A stretch of 64,000 nucleotides of DNA from CAG-390 sp045531455 (GCA_045531455.1 JAZSEA010000060.1:62001-126000), one strand, 5' to 3'; counted from the first letter of the stretch, positions 16,044 to 24,717 are shown. Numbers and translations are program-made. The notes: generated by a model not told the origin, from the letters alone.

Positions 16044-16077
16044 AAAATAGCAGCCTCAACCGAGGCTGCTATTTTTT
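16042..16077. terminator. Bidirectional terminator after the TerB cassette
   Basis: Stem 16042-16057 with 16062-16077 (AATAGCAGCCTC/GAGGCTGCTATT core), AACC loop, A/T runs both sides. Its left half overlaps the last codons of the convergent small membrane protein gene. Confidence 0.92.
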
Positions 16078-16316
16078 ATTTCTTTTTCAACGAGATCAAG
16101 AAGCAGCATACCGACCCAGAAAATTATAAAGGTCGTAAGTATGTAATCAAGCATCGGCGCGTAATAAAGCTCAACTCCAACGCCGCCCGCTCTGACGTCC
16201 TTATAGCAAAGGAACAATACTCCCGTCAGCGCGGATATTACGATCGAACACCCCGCCTTGAAAAAAACCATAGGTATCCTTCCGATCTCGGATACAGCCT
16301 TTAAAAATCTTTTCAT
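16056..16316 (-). CDS. Small two-helix membrane protein, unknown
   Basis: 86 residues with two predicted membrane segments, about residues 18-38 (FFKAGCSIVISALTGVLFLC) and 56-75 (DYILTTFIIFWVGMLLLDLV), basic N-terminus MKRFLK and charged tail VEKEIKN. The last seven codons lie inside the transcription terminator hairpin. TATAAT and TTGAAT lie upstream on the minus strand, and AGGAGATAT precedes the ATG. It is not recognised as a known family and is read convergently with the helicase, so it is not part of that cassette's transcript. Confidence 0.7.
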   Translation of the reverse strand: MKRFLKAVSEIGRIPMVFFKAGCSIVISALTGVLFLCYKDVRAGGVGVELYYAPMLDYILTTFIIFWVGMLLLDLVEKEIKNSSLG

Positions 16317-16381
16317 ATATCTCCTGTAATGAATATTTTACGAATATACATTTTGATTTCCGATAAATCACCGTTTATTAC

Positions 16382-16410
16382 ATTATACCATAAGAAAAGG
16401 CGGTATTCAA
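16382..16410 (-). promoter_or_regulatory. Promoter of the small membrane protein gene
   Basis: Minus strand TTGAAT (16410-16405), 17-base spacer, TATAAT (16387-16382). Confidence 0.72.
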
Positions 16411-16638
16411 GCGGAATATATTGGCATCGGATATTCACACGAAAAACATTTATCATCAAATTCCAACATTTTCTTGTGTATCTGCTATTTCGGAGAGTTA
16501 TTTTACAATCAATTTGTCACCAAAATGTCATACCAAATGTCGCTCAGAGGCTTATAATCACGTTGATTAACCAATCTTTTTGTTGCTATTGCATAATTTT
16601 TCGATATATTTCCGTCAATAGCTCCAATTTATCTTTTG

Positions 16639-16647
16639 TGGTATAAT
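16639..16647 (+). promoter_or_regulatory. Extended -10 promoter of the DUF6514 gene
   Basis: TGG-TATAAT, with TATAAT at 16642-16647; no good -35 box at 17 bases, as is common for extended -10 promoters. AAGGAGG follows at 16667-16673. Confidence 0.6.
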
Positions 16648-16678
16648 TGTTATAAAACACACCGCAAGGAGGTCAACT

Positions 16679-16960
16679 ATGAAGCATCTGATAATGGGAT
16701 CGGCTGAAAGAGGGATAATGATCAGGGAGGACACGGTGAATATCTCGGGTGCAAGACTGATATATCGCCTCTTTCACATCCGAAGCAAGGAAGAACGCGT
16801 ATACAAGATCAGTATTTCAGGAATGGGCGAGAGCAGTACCTGCCGCTTTGGCTCGGACAGGCGCAGGGCTTATGGGGCATACGGAAAAATCGTCAGAGGT
16901 GCTGTAACGCCTTGCACACTGATGGATATTGCCGCTGATTTTGCCGCGGAGAACAGATAA
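16679..16960 (+). CDS. DUF6514-like small protein
   Basis: 93 residues. MKHLIMGSAERGIMIREDTV, IYRLFHI, YKISISGMGES and the end GAVTPCTLMDIAADFAAENR resemble the small Clostridia proteins grouped as DUF6514, as far as I recall; function unknown. No membrane segment or DNA-binding motif. A strong Shine-Dalgarno (AAGGAGG, five bases from ATG) and an extended -10 promoter support expression. It stands alone upstream of nrdR, with a separate nrdR promoter following. Confidence 0.75.
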   Translation: MKHLIMGSAERGIMIREDTVNISGARLIYRLFHIRSKEERVYKISISGMGESSTCRFGSDRRRAYGAYGKIVRGAVTPCTLMDIAADFAAENR

Positions 16961-16996
16961 GACATCGAATAAAGTGGGGAAAATTGCCGATAACCC

Positions 16997-17025
16997 TTTA
17001 CAAATTGCAAAAAATATGGTATCAT
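16997..17025 (+). promoter_or_regulatory. Promoter of nrdR-pyk
   Basis: TTTACA (16997-17002), 17-base spacer, TATCAT (17020-17025). Confidence 0.7.
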
Positions 17026-17073
17026 ATATACTGTAGAAATATTGCATATCTTTGAAAGGATAGGTGATTGAAT

Positions 17074-17526
17074 ATGAAATGTCCGCATTGCGGTTGCCTT
17101 GAAAGCAAGGTAATCGATTCCCGACAGAATATTGAAAGCAACAATATCCGCCGCCGCCGCGAATGTATGGCGTGCCAGAAGAGATTCACGACCTTCGAGG
17201 TCGTCGAATCGGTTCAGACTATAGTAATAAAGAAAAACGGCTCGAAGCAGCTCTTCGACCGTCAGAAACTACTCACAGGTCTTATGAAGGCTTGCGAAAA
17301 ACGCCCCGTAAACGCGGAAACGATCGCGTCCGAGATCGAGGCGGAGCTCCATAATTCGCTTCGTCAGGAGGTGACCTCGGGCGACCTCGGCGAGATGGTA
17401 ATGCGTAAGCTCAAGGAAGTTGACGACGTTGCATACGTCCGCTTTGCGAGCGTTTACAGAGAGTTCAAGGATATTGAGACCTTCATCAAGGAGCTCAATG
17501 AGATCAAGAAGACGAACATGGACTAA
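17074..17526 (+). CDS. nrdR: Transcriptional repressor NrdR
   Basis: NrdR represses ribonucleotide reductase genes in response to dATP/ATP. The 150-residue protein has the N-terminal zinc ribbon (Cys3, Cys6, Cys31, Cys34), the basic stretch NNIRRRREC, and an ATP-cone domain (about 46-136, IVIKKNGSKQLFDRQKL onward). The start is ATG 17074, giving the invariant MKCPHCG; a TTG six bases earlier in frame is less likely because AGGTGA is placed for the ATG. No ribonucleotide reductase gene is in the window. Twelve bases separate it from pyk. Confidence 0.97.
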   Translation: MKCPHCGCLESKVIDSRQNIESNNIRRRRECMACQKRFTTFEVVESVQTIVIKKNGSKQLFDRQKLLTGLMKACEKRPVNAETIASEIEAELHNSLRQEVTSGDLGEMVMRKLKEVDDVAYVRFASVYREFKDIETFIKELNEIKKTNMD

Positions 17527-17538
17527 GGCGGTGAAAAT

Positions 17539-18957
17539 ATGAGAAAAACAAAAATTGTTTGTTCCATCGGTCCCGCAAGCGAGAGCGAGGAGGTCCTTCG
17601 CGGCCTTTGCCTCGCGGGTATGAACGTAGCAAGACTCAATTTCTCGCACGGTACTTATGAGGAGCACACGAGAAGGATCAATGCTATCAAGAAGGTCCGC
17701 GCCGAGCTCAATCTCCCGATAGCAATAATGCTCGATACCAAGGGGCCCGAATTCCGCATCAAGACCTTTGAAAACGGAAAGATCTATCTGAATGACGGTG
17801 ATAAATTCACCTTCACGACGGATGACGTGATCGGAGATCAGAGAAGAGTAGCTGTGACCTACCCCGGACTTCCCGAGGAGCTTGACGCGGGTGACAGGAT
17901 CCTGCTCAATAACGGTCTGCTTATTTTTGAAATAGACAGCATCATCGGTAACGATATCAACTGCACAGTAATCTGCGGCGGCGAACTTTCCGACAGAAAG
18001 AGTATGAGCTTCCCCGGAAAGCACCTCAAGCAGGAATACCTCTCCGAACAGGACAAGGCGGACTTGCTCTTCGGCGTACAGCACGGCGTCGACTACGTTG
18101 CCTGCTCCTTCGTATCCTGCAAGCAGGATATGATCGATATCAGAAGCTATCTCGAGGATATTGGCGGAGGATATCTCGACCTTATCGCAAAGATCGAGAA
18201 TCAGTCGGGCTACGATAATATCGAGGAGATCTGTGAGCATTGCGACGGTATAATGGTAGCGCGCGGAGATATGGGAGTCGAGGTGGCATTCGAGAAGCTC
18301 CCCGCCATTCAGAAGCATCTGATAACCAAGTGCAGACTCCTCGGTAAGCGCGTTATTACCGCAACCGAGATGCTCGAGTCGATGATACACAATCCCCGTC
18401 CCACAAGAGCCGAGATCTCCGACGTCGCAAACGCCGTATATGACGGCACAAGCGCGATAATGCTCTCGGGCGAGACTGCAGTAGGCGCATATCCCGTGCT
18501 TACCGTTCAGACTATGGCGAAGATCGCCGAGACCGCCGAAAGCGACATCGACTACGCCTCCAAATTCTATACCTCCGAGTTCAAGATCAAAAACTCGGTC
18601 GACGCGATCTCGCACGCAACCTGCGCAATGGCGATCGATATCGATGCCAAGGCGATCGTTGCCTGCTCGCTTTCGGGTATGACAGCAAGACTCGTCTCGA
18701 GATTCCGCGCACCCGTACCGATAATCGGTCTCACTACCAATGATATCACTTGGCGCAAGCTCGCACTTTCCTGGGGCGTAACACCCGTTATCTGCGATAA
18801 GTATTCGTCGATCGACGTTCTGTTCTATATTGCAAAGAATACCGCCGCAGAGGTCTTCTCGCTCGTGAAAGGCGATAAGATCGTCGTCACGGGCGGTGAT
18901 ATAACCGGTAAATCCGGAAATACAAATCTTATAAAGGTTGAAGAAATAACCAAATAA
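17539..18957 (+). CDS. pyk: Pyruvate kinase
   Basis: Converts phosphoenolpyruvate and ADP to pyruvate and ATP. 472 residues: TKIVCSIGPASES, MNVARLNFSHGT, AIMLDTKGPEFR, the active-site region DLIAKIENQSG and MVARGDMGVEV, and EMLESMIHNPRPTRAE. The C-terminal allosteric domain is present, but the extra PEP-utilising domain found in bacilli is absent. AAGGCGGTG lies before ATG. It follows nrdR in an operon and ends at a strong terminator facing the PEP carboxykinase gene, so two opposing PEP-node enzymes are encoded convergently. Confidence 0.97.
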   Translation: MRKTKIVCSIGPASESEEVLRGLCLAGMNVARLNFSHGTYEEHTRRINAIKKVRAELNLPIAIMLDTKGPEFRIKTFENGKIYLNDGDKFTFTTDDVIGDQRRVAVTYPGLPEELDAGDRILLNNGLLIFEIDSIIGNDINCTVICGGELSDRKSMSFPGKHLKQEYLSEQDKADLLFGVQHGVDYVACSFVSCKQDMIDIRSYLEDIGGGYLDLIAKIENQSGYDNIEEICEHCDGIMVARGDMGVEVAFEKLPAIQKHLITKCRLLGKRVITATEMLESMIHNPRPTRAEISDVANAVYDGTSAIMLSGETAVGAYPVLTVQTMAKIAETAESDIDYASKFYTSEFKIKNSVDAISHATCAMAIDIDAKAIVACSLSGMTARLVSRFRAPVPIIGLTTNDITWRKLALSWGVTPVICDKYSSIDVLFYIAKNTAAEVFSLVKGDKIVVTGGDITGKSGNTNLIKVEEITK

Positions 18958-18990
18958 AAATAATCCCGACCAAATCGGTCGGGATTATTT
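18958..18990. terminator. Bidirectional terminator between pyk and pckG
   Basis: AAATAATCCCGACC (18958-18971), loop AAATC, GGTCGGGATTATTT (18977-18990), with A and T runs. Confidence 0.92.
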
Positions 18991-19002
18991 TTGTGCAAAT
19001 GA

Positions 19003-20793
19003 TCAAGCGTTAAGTCTTGCTTCGAGAGCAGCAAGCTCTTCGTACATCTCTGCGGGAACGCGGTCGCCGACGAGAGCGTAGAATTCCTTGATGTTCTGAA
19101 CATCCTCGAGCCAGGATGCCTTATCAACGGTGAGAAGCTCCTTGATGGTATCAAGAGTGATATCCTCAAGACCCTCGATGTTGATGTCCTCAGCCTTCGG
19201 AACGTAACCGATAGCGGTCTCAACAGCGTCAACCTTATCTTCGCAACGAGCGAGGATCCAGTCAAGAACGCGGAGGTTGTCGCCGAATCCGGGCCAAATG
19301 AAGTGACCTTCGTCATCGGTACGGAACCAGTTAACGTGGAAGATCTTGGGAGCGTTGGGAATAACCTTGCCCATCTCAACCCAGTGCTTCCAGTAGTCGC
19401 CCATGTTGTAACCAACGAAGGGACGCATAGCCATCGGGTCGCGGCGAACTACCCCGACTGCACCTGCAGCTGCTGCAGTGGTCTCGGAAGCCATGATGGA
19501 ACCAACGAAGGAACCGTGCTTCCAGTCGAAGGACTGGTAAACCAGGGGAGCGGTCTTTGCGCGGCGTCCGCCGAATACGATAGCGGATACGGGAACACCC
19601 TTGAGGGAGTTGAACTCGGAAGAAATGCAGGGGCAGTTCTTTGCGAGAGCGGTGAAACGGCTGTTGGGATGAGCACCGCAGGTGGACTTATCCTTCTTAT
19701 CGAACTTGGTGCAGTCCCAAGGTCTGCCCTGCCAGTCGATAGCGTTGCCGGGTGTGGGAGGATTGTTATCGAGACCTTCCCACCAAACGGTGTTGTTCTC
19801 GGTGTTGTGAACAACGTTGGTGAAGATGGTGTCACGCATACAGGTGTGAAGAGCGTTGGGGTTGGACTTCTCGTTGGTACCGGGAGCAACGCCGAAGAAG
19901 CCGTTCTCGGGGTTAACAGCATAAAGCTTGCCATCTTCCTTGTTAACGCGGAGCCAAGCGATATCGTCGCCTACGCACCAAACCTTGTAGCCCTTCTCGC
20001 GGTAGATCGCGGGAGGAATGAGCATTGCGAGGTTGGTCTTACCGCAAGCAGAGGGGAATGCAGCGGTGATGTACTTGATGTCGCCGTTAGGATACTCAAC
20101 GCCGAGGATGAGCATATGCTCAGCCATCCAGCCTTCCTTGCGACCGAGGTAGGAAGCAATACGGAGAGCGAAGCACTTCTTACCGAGAAGTACGTTTCCG
20201 CCGTAACCGGAGTTAACGGACATGATCTCGTTGGTCTCGGGGAAGTGAGTGATGTAACGGTTCTCTTCGTCGATATCAGCGCGAGCGTGGAGACCCTTGA
20301 TGTAGTCGGGGCTGTCGCCGAGAGCCTCAAGGACGTTAGTGCCTACGCGGGTCATGATGAGCATATTGAGAACGACGTAGATAGAGTCGGTGAGCTCGAT
20401 GCCGTACTTAGCAAAGTCGGAGCCTACAACGCCCATGGAGTAGGGAATAACGTACATGGTACGTCCCTTCATGGAGCCGCGGTAGAGCTTGAAGAGCTTT
20501 TCCTTCATCTCTGCGGGAGCCATCCAGTTGTTGATGTTACCTGCATCCTCTTTCTTCTCGGTGCAGATATAGGTTCTGCCCTCTACACGTGCAACGTCGT
20601 TTACAGCGGTGCGGTGCAGGTAGCAGTTGGGGAGGAGCTCCTGATTCAGCTTGATCATCTCGCCGGTGGAGCAAGCCTCTGCTCTGAGAGCCTCAGCCTG
20701 TTCCTCGGTGCCGTCGATCCATACGATCTTGTCGGGCTTGGTCATGGCTGCCATCTCGTCGATCCAGTTAAGGACATACTTGTTGTTGGTCAT
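19003..20793 (-). CDS. pckG: Phosphoenolpyruvate carboxykinase (GTP)
   Basis: Interconverts oxaloacetate and PEP with GDP/GTP. 596 residues, the size of the GTP family. Diagnostic stretches: YVIPYSMGVVGS, RIASYLGRKEGW, the hyper-reactive-cysteine P-loop FPSACGKTNLAML, VGDDIAWLR, and NPENGFFGVAPGTN, FGGRRAKTAPLV. These are the GTP-type, not the ATP-type (pckA), signatures. In anaerobes the enzyme often runs toward oxaloacetate for succinate formation; the direction here is not determined. The ATG is preceded by AAGGAGAATAAAA. Single gene with terminator at its 3' end. Confidence 0.97.
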   Translation of the reverse strand: MTNNKYVLNWIDEMAAMTKPDKIVWIDGTEEQAEALRAEACSTGEMIKLNQELLPNCYLHRTAVNDVARVEGRTYICTEKKEDAGNINNWMAPAEMKEKLFKLYRGSMKGRTMYVIPYSMGVVGSDFAKYGIELTDSIYVVLNMLIMTRVGTNVLEALGDSPDYIKGLHARADIDEENRYITHFPETNEIMSVNSGYGGNVLLGKKCFALRIASYLGRKEGWMAEHMLILGVEYPNGDIKYITAAFPSACGKTNLAMLIPPAIYREKGYKVWCVGDDIAWLRVNKEDGKLYAVNPENGFFGVAPGTNEKSNPNALHTCMRDTIFTNVVHNTENNTVWWEGLDNNPPTPGNAIDWQGRPWDCTKFDKKDKSTCGAHPNSRFTALAKNCPCISSEFNSLKGVPVSAIVFGGRRAKTAPLVYQSFDWKHGSFVGSIMASETTAAAAGAVGVVRRDPMAMRPFVGYNMGDYWKHWVEMGKVIPNAPKIFHVNWFRTDDEGHFIWPGFGDNLRVLDWILARCEDKVDAVETAIGYVPKAEDINIEGLEDITLDTIKELLTVDKASWLEDVQNIKEFYALVGDRVPAEMYEELAALEARLNA

Positions 20794-20966
20794 TCTTTTT
20801 TATTCTCCTTGAATAAGATTTACAAATTTAATGGATAATATCATACCCACTCAATATTTTACAATATTACAAGTCAAAATGCAATAGACAGTTTCAAAAG
20901 TTACATTTTTTTAACATGTTGCCCAAACTGTGAACGAAAATTTTATACACTTTGTACAGCAAAAAA

Positions 20967-20984
20967 TGCGAACAAATGTTTGCA
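20967..20984. promoter_or_regulatory. LexA (SOS) box overlapping the lexA -35 region
   Basis: TGCGAAC-AAAT-GTTTGCA, an 18-base palindrome with a single mismatch, matching the Gram-positive SOS consensus CGAAC-N4-GTTYG. It overlaps TTGCAA of the lexA promoter, predicting autorepression. Confidence 0.85.
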
Positions 20985-21008
20985 ATTTGTGTAAAAATTT
21001 GATATAAT
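20980..21008 (+). promoter_or_regulatory. lexA promoter
   Basis: TTGCAA (20980-20985), 17-base spacer, TATAAT (21003-21008). The LexA box covers its -35 element. Confidence 0.82.
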
Positions 21009-21077
21009 ATAATCAAGGTAAAATATCATCACGATAAAAACCAAAAAATGGAATCTGATATACGGAGAAAAACAAAG

Positions 21078-21674
21078 ATGAAAGAGCTAACACCAAGAGA
21101 ACGCTCGGTATATGAGTATATTAAAAACTCGCTGGGCGAGCGCGGATTTGCTCCGAGCGTCCGCGATATCCGCGATGCACTCGGCTTCAAGAGCACGTCC
21201 ACGGTACATATGTATCTGACCCGACTGTCGGATATGGGACTCATCAATCGCGAGGGCGGAAAGAGCCGCGCGATCCATATGGACGGAGTTGCGGCATCAA
21301 ATCAAGTGCCCCTCGTCGGACGGGTTACCGCAGGCAAGCCCATTCTCGCAGAGGAGGATTTCGAGGGCTACATCAACTTCTGCGCATCATCGGTCGGATG
21401 CAGACCCGAAAACCTTTTTGCCCTCAACGTAAAGGGCGAGAGTATGATCGAGGCGGGCATACTCGACGGCGACGTCGTGATCGTTGATAAACGCACTTAT
21501 GCTGAAAACGGCGAGATCGTTGTCGCACTCATCGGCGACGAAGCGACCGTCAAAACCTTTTATAAAGAGGACGGACATTACCGTCTCCAACCCGAAAACA
21601 AGACTATGGAGCCTATCATCGCAGAGAGAGTAGACATTCTCGGTAAGGTCGTTGCCTCGCTGAGATTATACTGA
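21078..21674 (+). CDS. lexA: LexA repressor
   Basis: SOS repressor, cleaved when RecA filaments form. 198 residues from ATG 21078 (MKELTPRERSVYEYI; ACGGAG nine bases upstream). A ten-residue longer reading has no ribosome binding site. N-terminal winged helix: SVRDIRDALGFKSTSTVHMYL with recognition helix. Cleavage site Ala-Gly in VGRVTAGKPILAEED; catalytic Ser in VKGESMIEAG; catalytic Lys in ATVKTF. The promoter carries an SOS box. Only 14 bases separate it from the ABC exporter permease, so the exporter may be read from the SOS-regulated transcript. Confidence 0.97.
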   Translation: MKELTPRERSVYEYIKNSLGERGFAPSVRDIRDALGFKSTSTVHMYLTRLSDMGLINREGGKSRAIHMDGVAASNQVPLVGRVTAGKPILAEEDFEGYINFCASSVGCRPENLFALNVKGESMIEAGILDGDVVIVDKRTYAENGEIVVALIGDEATVKTFYKEDGHYRLQPENKTMEPIIAERVDILGKVVASLRLY

Positions 21675-21688
21675 TCAAGGAGGCTTTA

Positions 21689-24001
21689 ATGGCACACAGA
21701 AAAGACAAATACGTCGACCACGTGCTAGTCAGATATACGCCGCGCCAAGCGATAAAGGATGCGGTGGGTTTTGTCGTGCGTTTTTTCTCTCCCGCCAATC
21801 TTAAGCACGGACTCAGAAGCGTAACCGGAGGCTTCCGCGAATTTGCCGTATTCTTCTTTGCTATGCTGCTAGTTCAGCTTATGTTTTGGTTCCCGATGCT
21901 TGCAATGGAGGCAAGGGTCGCAACCGTCAAGAAAGAAGCATATGCCGCCGCTGATTATCATCTTAAGATCGACGGAATGTCGACCGACGACTGGTCTGCT
22001 TACTACAACAGTACCTTTATGATAACCGATACCTTTGAGGTTGAGGACAGGCTTTATGAATCTTATGAGTATTCAAAATACGTAAACGGAAGCGGCAGAA
22101 CCTGCTACGAGCTAAAGATCCTTATGAATTCGGACGAGGAATCGCAATCAAGACTCTTCCTGATAATGTATCCGACAGTCGGTGAGAACACCAAGGTTGA
22201 GTACAGCCCGAGAGTGACGTATCTCGCCGAATGCTCGAGAATACGTGCCCTATTCATACCGATAATAATTGTTCTCGGACTCCTCTCGTCGGTGATTTTG
22301 CTGATACTCTATAATATCCGTATCAACCACTACAAATTCCGTTACGGAGTATATATGTCCTTTGGCGCGGATTTTGAAAAGCTTTTCCATACAGCCGCCT
22401 GGGAGCTTTTCTCCATTGCACTCCTTACCTTCATTCCCGCGCTTGCAATAGCATTGATAGCGAGGATCGCAATGTCGCTCGCTGTCGGCGGTGCGATCGG
22501 ATTCGGCATATCTTCGGTGATCATTGCGCTTGTATGGCTCTTCCTCGTCATCCTGCTTGCGGTTTTCCCGTCGGTAAAATTCCTTGCAACAAGAACCCCG
22601 ACCTCGCTCATCGTCGCGGGAGATAACTCAAACTACGTCTCCTCGCCGCGAACTTCATTCAGGATATTCCGCAAGACCTTCCCGATGCACTATGAGCTCT
22701 TCGGCTTCTGGAGATTCAGAAGGTATTACGCGACTCTCCTGGCTTCAGCAATAATCTTTTCGTCGATATTCCTCTGCGGTGCATTTATCAACAGTATGGT
22801 AACGGCCTCGGAAAACACCGATGCTCCCGAATTCACCTTGAGATCCTATTCCGAGGACGGCGTCGATACGATGCTGATCGAGGAATTCGCCGAGATCGAC
22901 GGCGTCAGATACGTTTCCTGGGAACGATCACTCGACGCGACCGCGATCAACTCATACGTCCTACTTAACCGACGTCAGCACTCGGGCATTTCCTCGAAGA
23001 CTGTTAAAACCGACAGCGGCGGATACGCAGACAATAATTTCAAATACAGTCTGATCGATGAAACGCTCTATTCGCAGATAACCCGCGATGGCGGATGGAA
23101 GATCGAGGGCGATCTCTCGAGAGTTATGAACGAGGAAAACTGCATAGCCGTTTCCGAGTATATCAATAACTCGGAGGCGTTGAATTTCAAGGTGGGAGAC
23201 AAGGTCTCCGTCGGAATCTTCCTCGGTGCAGAAAGCCCTATCAATTATGATGTTCCCGATAATAAATACATACTAAATCAGCTTATCAATAACGGCAAAT
23301 ACGATCAAGTCGAGCTTGAGATCGCCGCAATAGTCGACTCGGGCGATACCGACGACAGATATATGATCGGAATGTCGGAGAGTCTTTTCGCAAGAATTGT
23401 CGGCAAGACCGTCAACGCCGGCAAAGCCGATATTTACCTTGAAAATGGTTTGAGCTACGAAGAGGTAGATTCCGTATTCGAGCAGATCCGCTCGGGCTTG
23501 TCGACCTTCGACGGTGTTTCGATCATCAACAACCGCAGTGCTCTGCATACCAATTCGGCAGGAAAGAGCACTCTGTCTCCCGTCGTGCTTGCTTGCGCAT
23601 TTATGGTCCTGCTCATAGTTCCGCCCGTCTGGTTCTTCTCGCAATCAATGTTCGGCTCGAAGCGAAAGGTTGAAAACAATATGCTCTCGGCATTCGGTGC
23701 GACCGATAAGGAGATCGGTAAGCTATATCTTTTCTCGGGATGTTCGCTTACTGTTCCCGCTGCATTTGCTACAGCATTGCTCGGCTGGGGCATTACCGAG
23801 CTGATCTTTACCTTTGTTAACGAATTCCTCACGTCCCTCGGAATGGGCGCGGATTTCAGATACAGCTATGAATTTTCGTTTGTCGGACTACTCGTCTGCA
23901 TACTGATCTCGGCGGCAAGCGCGATATCGTCAACCTACCTGCCCTTTGCGGAATGGAAGAAGGAACGCGACCGCACGGCAAAACGCCACCTCGGAGAATA
24001 A
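21689..24001 (+). CDS. FtsX-like ABC transporter permease
   Basis: 770 residues. One membrane helix near residues 48-70, a large outside domain, a triple-helix FtsX block at about 190-300, then a second outside domain of about 230 residues beginning near 375 and a final three-helix block in the last 150 residues (VVLACAFMVLLIVPPVWFF, SGCSLTVPAAFATALLG, FVGLLVCILISAASA). This is the two-FtsX-domain layout of MacB/BceB-like exporters. AAGGAGG precedes the ATG. It pairs with the ATPase gene 14 bases downstream. Cargo (peptide, lipid or antibiotic) is unknown. Confidence 0.88.
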   Translation: MAHRKDKYVDHVLVRYTPRQAIKDAVGFVVRFFSPANLKHGLRSVTGGFREFAVFFFAMLLVQLMFWFPMLAMEARVATVKKEAYAAADYHLKIDGMSTDDWSAYYNSTFMITDTFEVEDRLYESYEYSKYVNGSGRTCYELKILMNSDEESQSRLFLIMYPTVGENTKVEYSPRVTYLAECSRIRALFIPIIIVLGLLSSVILLILYNIRINHYKFRYGVYMSFGADFEKLFHTAAWELFSIALLTFIPALAIALIARIAMSLAVGGAIGFGISSVIIALVWLFLVILLAVFPSVKFLATRTPTSLIVAGDNSNYVSSPRTSFRIFRKTFPMHYELFGFWRFRRYYATLLASAIIFSSIFLCGAFINSMVTASENTDAPEFTLRSYSEDGVDTMLIEEFAEIDGVRYVSWERSLDATAINSYVLLNRRQHSGISSKTVKTDSGGYADNNFKYSLIDETLYSQITRDGGWKIEGDLSRVMNEENCIAVSEYINNSEALNFKVGDKVSVGIFLGAESPINYDVPDNKYILNQLINNGKYDQVELEIAAIVDSGDTDDRYMIGMSESLFARIVGKTVNAGKADIYLENGLSYEEVDSVFEQIRSGLSTFDGVSIINNRSALHTNSAGKSTLSPVVLACAFMVLLIVPPVWFFSQSMFGSKRKVENNMLSAFGATDKEIGKLYLFSGCSLTVPAAFATALLGWGITELIFTFVNEFLTSLGMGADFRYSYEFSFVGLLVCILISAASAISSTYLPFAEWKKERDRTAKRHLGE

Positions 24002-24015
24002 CGGAGGATTGAATT

Positions 24016-24717
24016 ATGGAAGATAGAAAAGTAATACTTAAGGCTGAAAACGTAATAAAGCAGTATAAGCAGTACGATACGACTGTAACCGCCGTCAACC
24101 GCGCAAACGTCGAGATCTACGACGGCGAAATGGTCGCGATAATCGGCTCATCGGGCTCGGGTAAGAGCACCTTCCTGCATATATGCGCCGGACTCGACAG
24201 ACCGAATTCGGGAAGAATATTCATCCGAGGAAACGAGATCACGGCAATGTCCTCCGACGAGCTCGGAGTTTTCCGCGGCAACTATATGGGAATGGTTTTT
24301 CAGAATCATAATCTCATCCCGCAGTTCACCGCAATGGAAAATATCCTAATCCCGACGCTGATGTGCAATAAGCCCGACCACAGCTACGAGGAGCATTTCA
24401 AGAAGCTCGTCGCAACGCTGAATATCCACGACAGACTCCATCATCTGCCGAGCGAGCTTTCGGGCGGTCAGCAGCAGAGAGTCTCGATCGCGCGCGCGCT
24501 TATCAACCGTCCGCAGGTCGTCTTCGCAGATGAACCCACGGGTAACCTCGACCGAGCCAATGCCGATGAGGTACTTGAGCTCCTTATCAAAACCAAGGAA
24601 GAACTCGGACAAACTCTTCTTATCGTAACCCACGATATGAAGATCGCCGAGCGCGCCGACAGAATACTTGTGATGGATAACGGCGTTCTCTCGCCTTACA
24701 GAAAGAAATCCGTATGA
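24016..24717 (+). CDS. ABC transporter ATP-binding protein (MacB/LolD type)
   Basis: 233 residues. Walker A IIGSSGSGKST (residues 42-52), Q-loop GMVFQNHNLIPQ, signature LSGGQQQRVSIARAL, Walker B VVFADEPTGNLD and switch histidine VTHDMKIAERAD. The LDRPNSGRIFIRG and NLDRANADE segments are typical of the export-type MacB/LolD/FtsE class. It supplies the ATPase for the upstream FtsX-like permease; ACGGAGG before ATG. A terminator follows immediately. Confidence 0.95.
   Translation: MEDRKVILKAENVIKQYKQYDTTVTAVNRANVEIYDGEMVAIIGSSGSGKSTFLHICAGLDRPNSGRIFIRGNEITAMSSDELGVFRGNYMGMVFQNHNLIPQFTAMENILIPTLMCNKPDHSYEEHFKKLVATLNIHDRLHHLPSELSGGQQQRVSIARALINRPQVVFADEPTGNLDRANADEVLELLIKTKEELGQTLLIVTHDMKIAERADRILVMDNGVLSPYRKKSV

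Larger units (their letters stand above)
16317..16678. other. Intergenic region, 362 bp, two divergent promoters and no gene
   Basis: AT-rich. It holds the minus-strand promoter for the small membrane protein (16382-16410) and an extended -10 for the DUF6514 gene (16639-16647). A 105-codon open frame at 16329-16646 has no Shine-Dalgarno, low-complexity composition and crosses both promoters, so it is not called. No stable hairpin or RNA gene was seen between 16411 and 16638. Confidence 0.6.

Noticed and set aside
16329..16646. 105-codon open frame in the AT-rich intergenic region
   Set aside because: No Shine-Dalgarno, composition of random AT-rich sequence, and it spans two predicted promoters.
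17269..18615. 448-codon minus-strand open frame opposite nrdR/pyk
   Set aside because: Shadow of the conserved plus-strand genes.
19303..20838. Open frame of 511 codons on the plus strand opposite pckG
   Set aside because: It is an antisense shadow of a clearly conserved enzyme; no ribosome binding site and no recognisable domain.
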